DNA of 31,115 nt, taken from IMG/VR virus record IMGVR_UViG_3300020478_001125, positions 1-31,115 of that record; one strand, 5' to 3'. The first letter of the stretch is position 1, and every line of letters begins with the position of its first letter. The DNA comes from a virus. Under the pieces are notes generated by a model. That model had not been told where the DNA came from. It saw only the letters and a program-made list of their open reading frames with translations, and did no database searches. The position numbers and the translations under genes are program-made. Of this stretch, positions 29,729 through 31,115 are shown in pieces.

Positions 29729-29910
29729 TTGCTGGGTTTTATAGAGTTCAGACGCGACGGGCGCATAAATTTGCCTCCCTCCAGAAGAGCTAGAACGACA
29801 CTTATCCAGCAAGCCAATGAGCATCAAGCATCACTTGTGACCATGTTTAATTTTACTTTAGATAGGCGTTAGATACTATGTTGTGCTTGATTCATTTTCT
29901 GTGTCGTTCT
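29729..29910 (+). ncRNA. candidate pseudoknotted non-coding RNA
   Basis: The 256-base stretch 29701-29956 has no convincing gene. It holds three long complementary pairs: TTGCTGGGT (29729-29737) with ATCCAGCAA (29804-29812), nine pairs with one G-U; AGAACGACAC (29792-29801) with GTGTCGTTCT (29901-29910), ten pairs; and, inside the latter, AATGA plus ATCAAGCA (29816-29820, 29823-29830) with TGCTTGATTCATT (29884-29896), thirteen pairs with a GC bulge. The first two cross, with only two bases between their inner arms, the geometry of an H-type pseudoknot. An intrinsic terminator follows 11 bases later. I do not recognise a known RNA class; tmRNA and tRNA features are absent. Confidence 0.55.
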
Positions 29911-29921
29911 TAAAAATTACA

Positions 29922-29953
29922 GGTCCACGGCCCACCAGCCGTGGGCCTTTTTT
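29922..29953 (+). terminator. intrinsic terminator after the RNA-like region
   Basis: GGTCCACGGC (29922-29931) pairs with GCCGTGGGCC (29938-29947), ten pairs with one T-G, loop CCACCA, followed by six T. It ends three bases before the ATG of the next frame. Confidence 0.9.
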
Positions 29954-29956
29954 ATT

Positions 29957-30367
29957 ATGGCAACTAGGATAATACATAACGGACCCGGTAGGTTCAGAAA
30001 GAAGACAGCCATGGAAACCCCACCAGAAGGATTTTCCACAAGGGCCAAAGTGGTCAGGGTGGTAGATGGTGATACAGTAGATGTTATCATTAAGAGAAAG
30101 ATGAGAATTCGCCTTGAAGACTGCTGGGCGCCTGAGACACGCACCAAAGATTTAGAAGAAAAGCTTAAAGGTCTAGAAGCAAAAGATTTTGCAGAAGACC
30201 TTCTTATGGGCAAAGAGGTCATAGTATTCATACCGGGAGACCCAGAGGGAGAAATGAAAGACGTGTTCACCTTTGGTCGCGCGGTAGGCAGGGTCTTCCT
30301 TGACGGGGAGGATTTTTCGTCTATAATGGTTCGGGAAGGTCTAGCCACACAGACCAAGAATGGATAA
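29957..30367 (+). CDS. thermonuclease-like (SNase) protein
   Basis: A staphylococcal-nuclease-fold protein. The stretch VVRVVDGDTVDVIIK (32-46), IRLEDCWAPET (51-61), KGLEAKDFAEDLL (71-83) and FGRAVGRVFLDGEDF (106-120) follow the family's strand order, and residues matching the catalytic Arg (R52), Glu (E60) and second Arg (R108) seem present, so calcium-dependent cleavage of DNA or RNA is possible. At 136 aa it is of normal length. ATG 29957 sits right at the terminator's T-run with no ribosome site; in-frame ATG 30011, after AGAAAGAAG, may be the true start and would keep the whole domain. Probably helps host DNA breakdown. Confidence 0.8.
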   Translation: MATRIIHNGPGRFRKKTAMETPPEGFSTRAKVVRVVDGDTVDVIIKRKMRIRLEDCWAPETRTKDLEEKLKGLEAKDFAEDLLMGKEVIVFIPGDPEGEMKDVFTFGRAVGRVFLDGEDFSSIMVREGLATQTKNG

Positions 30368-30375
30368 TTTAAGCA

Positions 30376-31115
30376 ATGTCGGTCACAGAATTACAAAATT
30401 ACACCTTCGTTAGTAAATACGCCAGATGGATTCCTGAAAAGAAAAGGCGAGAAACTTGGAAAGAATCTGTTACCCGTGTCAGAGAAATGATGCACGAGCA
30501 ATACCCCGAAGCAAATGGAGATATTGATTGGGCATACGACCTGATGTACAAGAAGCGAGTCTTAGGCTCTCAAAGAGCGCTACAGTTTGGCGGCAAACCC
30601 ATCTTTAAACACCACGCCAGAGTATACAACTGTATAGCTTCATATATTGATAGGCCAAGATTTTTTCAAGAATGTATGTACCTACTTCTTTGCGGTTGTG
30701 GGGTAGGGTTTTCAGTACAAAAACACCACGTAGCCAAACTGCCAGAGTTGGTATACAGAAAAGATGGAACCAAGAAGTTCACTATTCCTGATACGATAGA
30801 GGGATGGTCTGATGCTATTGGCGTTTTAGTTTGCAGCTACTTTGATAAATGCGACCTGTTTTCAGAGTACTCTGGGAAAAACGTCACTTTTGATTTTTCT
30901 AAAATTAGACCTGCTGGCGCGTATCTTAGTTCGAGTTCAGGAAAGGCTCCCGGCCCAGAGCCTCTTAAAAAAGCCCTAACGAATATTAAAAAAGTCCTAG
31001 ACAAGGCTCTAAAGAACTCGGAATTTTCTACCAGAAAACTGAGACCTATAGATGTCTACGATGTTGTTATGCATGCTGCTGACGCTGTTATTTCTGGCGG
31101 GGTACGCAGAAGTGC
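30376..31115 (+). CDS. nrdJ: adenosylcobalamin-dependent (class II) ribonucleotide reductase, N-terminal part
   Basis: The frame starts at ATG 30376 and stays open to the window edge (246 codons). It resembles the monomeric class II ribonucleoside-triphosphate reductases: FVSKYARWIPEKKRRETWKE at 11-30, then VYNCIASYIDRPRFFQECMY with first active-site cysteine C86, the glycine-rich LLCGCGVGFSVQ (104-115) and, at the very end, SGGVRRS. These enzymes make dNTPs from NTPs with vitamin B12 and without an oxygen-dependent partner, and are frequent in marine phages. The later cysteines and radical-site residues lie outside the window, so completeness cannot be judged. ATG is 9 bases after the nuclease stop. 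Confidence 0.85.
   Translation, partial: MSVTELQNYTFVSKYARWIPEKKRRETWKESVTRVREMMHEQYPEANGDIDWAYDLMYKKRVLGSQRALQFGGKPIFKHHARVYNCIASYIDRPRFFQECMYLLLCGCGVGFSVQKHHVAKLPELVYRKDGTKKFTIPDTIEGWSDAIGVLVCSYFDKCDLFSEYSGKNVTFDFSKIRPAGAYLSSSSGKAPGPEPLKKALTNIKKVLDKALKNSEFSTRKLRPIDVYDVVMHAADAVISGGVRRS

Noticed and set aside
29701-29956. tmRNA or a second tRNA in the gene-free gap
   Set aside because: CGACGGG and GCCTCC pieces recall tmRNA, but there is no acceptor/T-arm pairing, no tag frame ending in a LAA-type peptide and no CCA-side T-loop.

Overview
The window looks like part of the genome of a large, virulent tailed bacteriophage, probably aquatic. All recognised genes lie on the + strand and are packed tightly; about a dozen junctions are ATGA or TAATG stop/start overlaps. 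The gene set is typical of a phage: an RIIB-like protein, an HNH endonuclease, two zinc deaminases, a nucleoside deoxyribosyltransferase-like protein, a B12-type ribonucleotide reductase running off the right edge, a thermonuclease-like protein, one tRNA-Arg(UCU), and a probable head/virion block. No terminase, portal, polymerase or integrase is visible, so phage identity and lifestyle are inferred. A Tat-secreted DUF1501 protein, a family especially abundant in Planctomycetota, hints at a planctomycete or similar host.

Layout: 1-6796 holds an RIIB-like gene, a deoxyribosyltransferase-like protein, the DUF1501 protein, an IscA-type Fe-S protein, a sulfotransferase-like protein, a cytidylyltransferase-like protein, HNH and deaminase genes, and several small unknowns. 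After the tRNA (6802-6875) and a HAD phosphatase comes a translationally coupled metabolic module at 7358-11343: a VOC/HPPD-like protein, an aldehyde dehydrogenase, an amidinotransferase/DDAH-fold hydrolase and an L-lysine 6-aminotransferase. Together the aminotransferase and dehydrogenase would turn lysine into 2-aminoadipate.

From 11340 to 19266 lies a glycan-building cassette: a nucleotide-sugar dehydrogenase lacking its usual C-terminal domain, three glycosyltransferases of different fold types (CAP59-like GT-A, exostosin-like, GT4), a radical SAM enzyme with SPASM-like cysteines, and two methyltransferases. With the upstream sulfotransferase, cytidylyltransferase and HAD phosphatase, it could decorate a virion or host-surface glycan.

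From 19277 to about 27700 is a probable virion/lysis region: a head-associated small protein, a cysteine-rich mini-protein, an aldolase-fold (DeoC-like) protein that seems to lack its Schiff-base lysine, a strongly expressed Gly/Ser/Thr-rich protein with its own structured leader and terminator, an NlpC/P60-like (YiiX type) hydrolase, two secreted trypsin-like proteases, an abundant unknown protein with a strong terminator, and small holin-like membrane proteins.

The right end (27705-31115) has a beta-propeller, a dCMP deaminase, a 256-base gene-free gap that can fold into a pseudoknotted RNA ending in an intrinsic terminator, a thermonuclease-like gene and the start of ribonucleotide reductase. 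The strongest candidates for undescribed biology are that RNA, the lysine module, the protease cassette, the degenerate DeoC-like protein and the radical SAM/glycan cassette.
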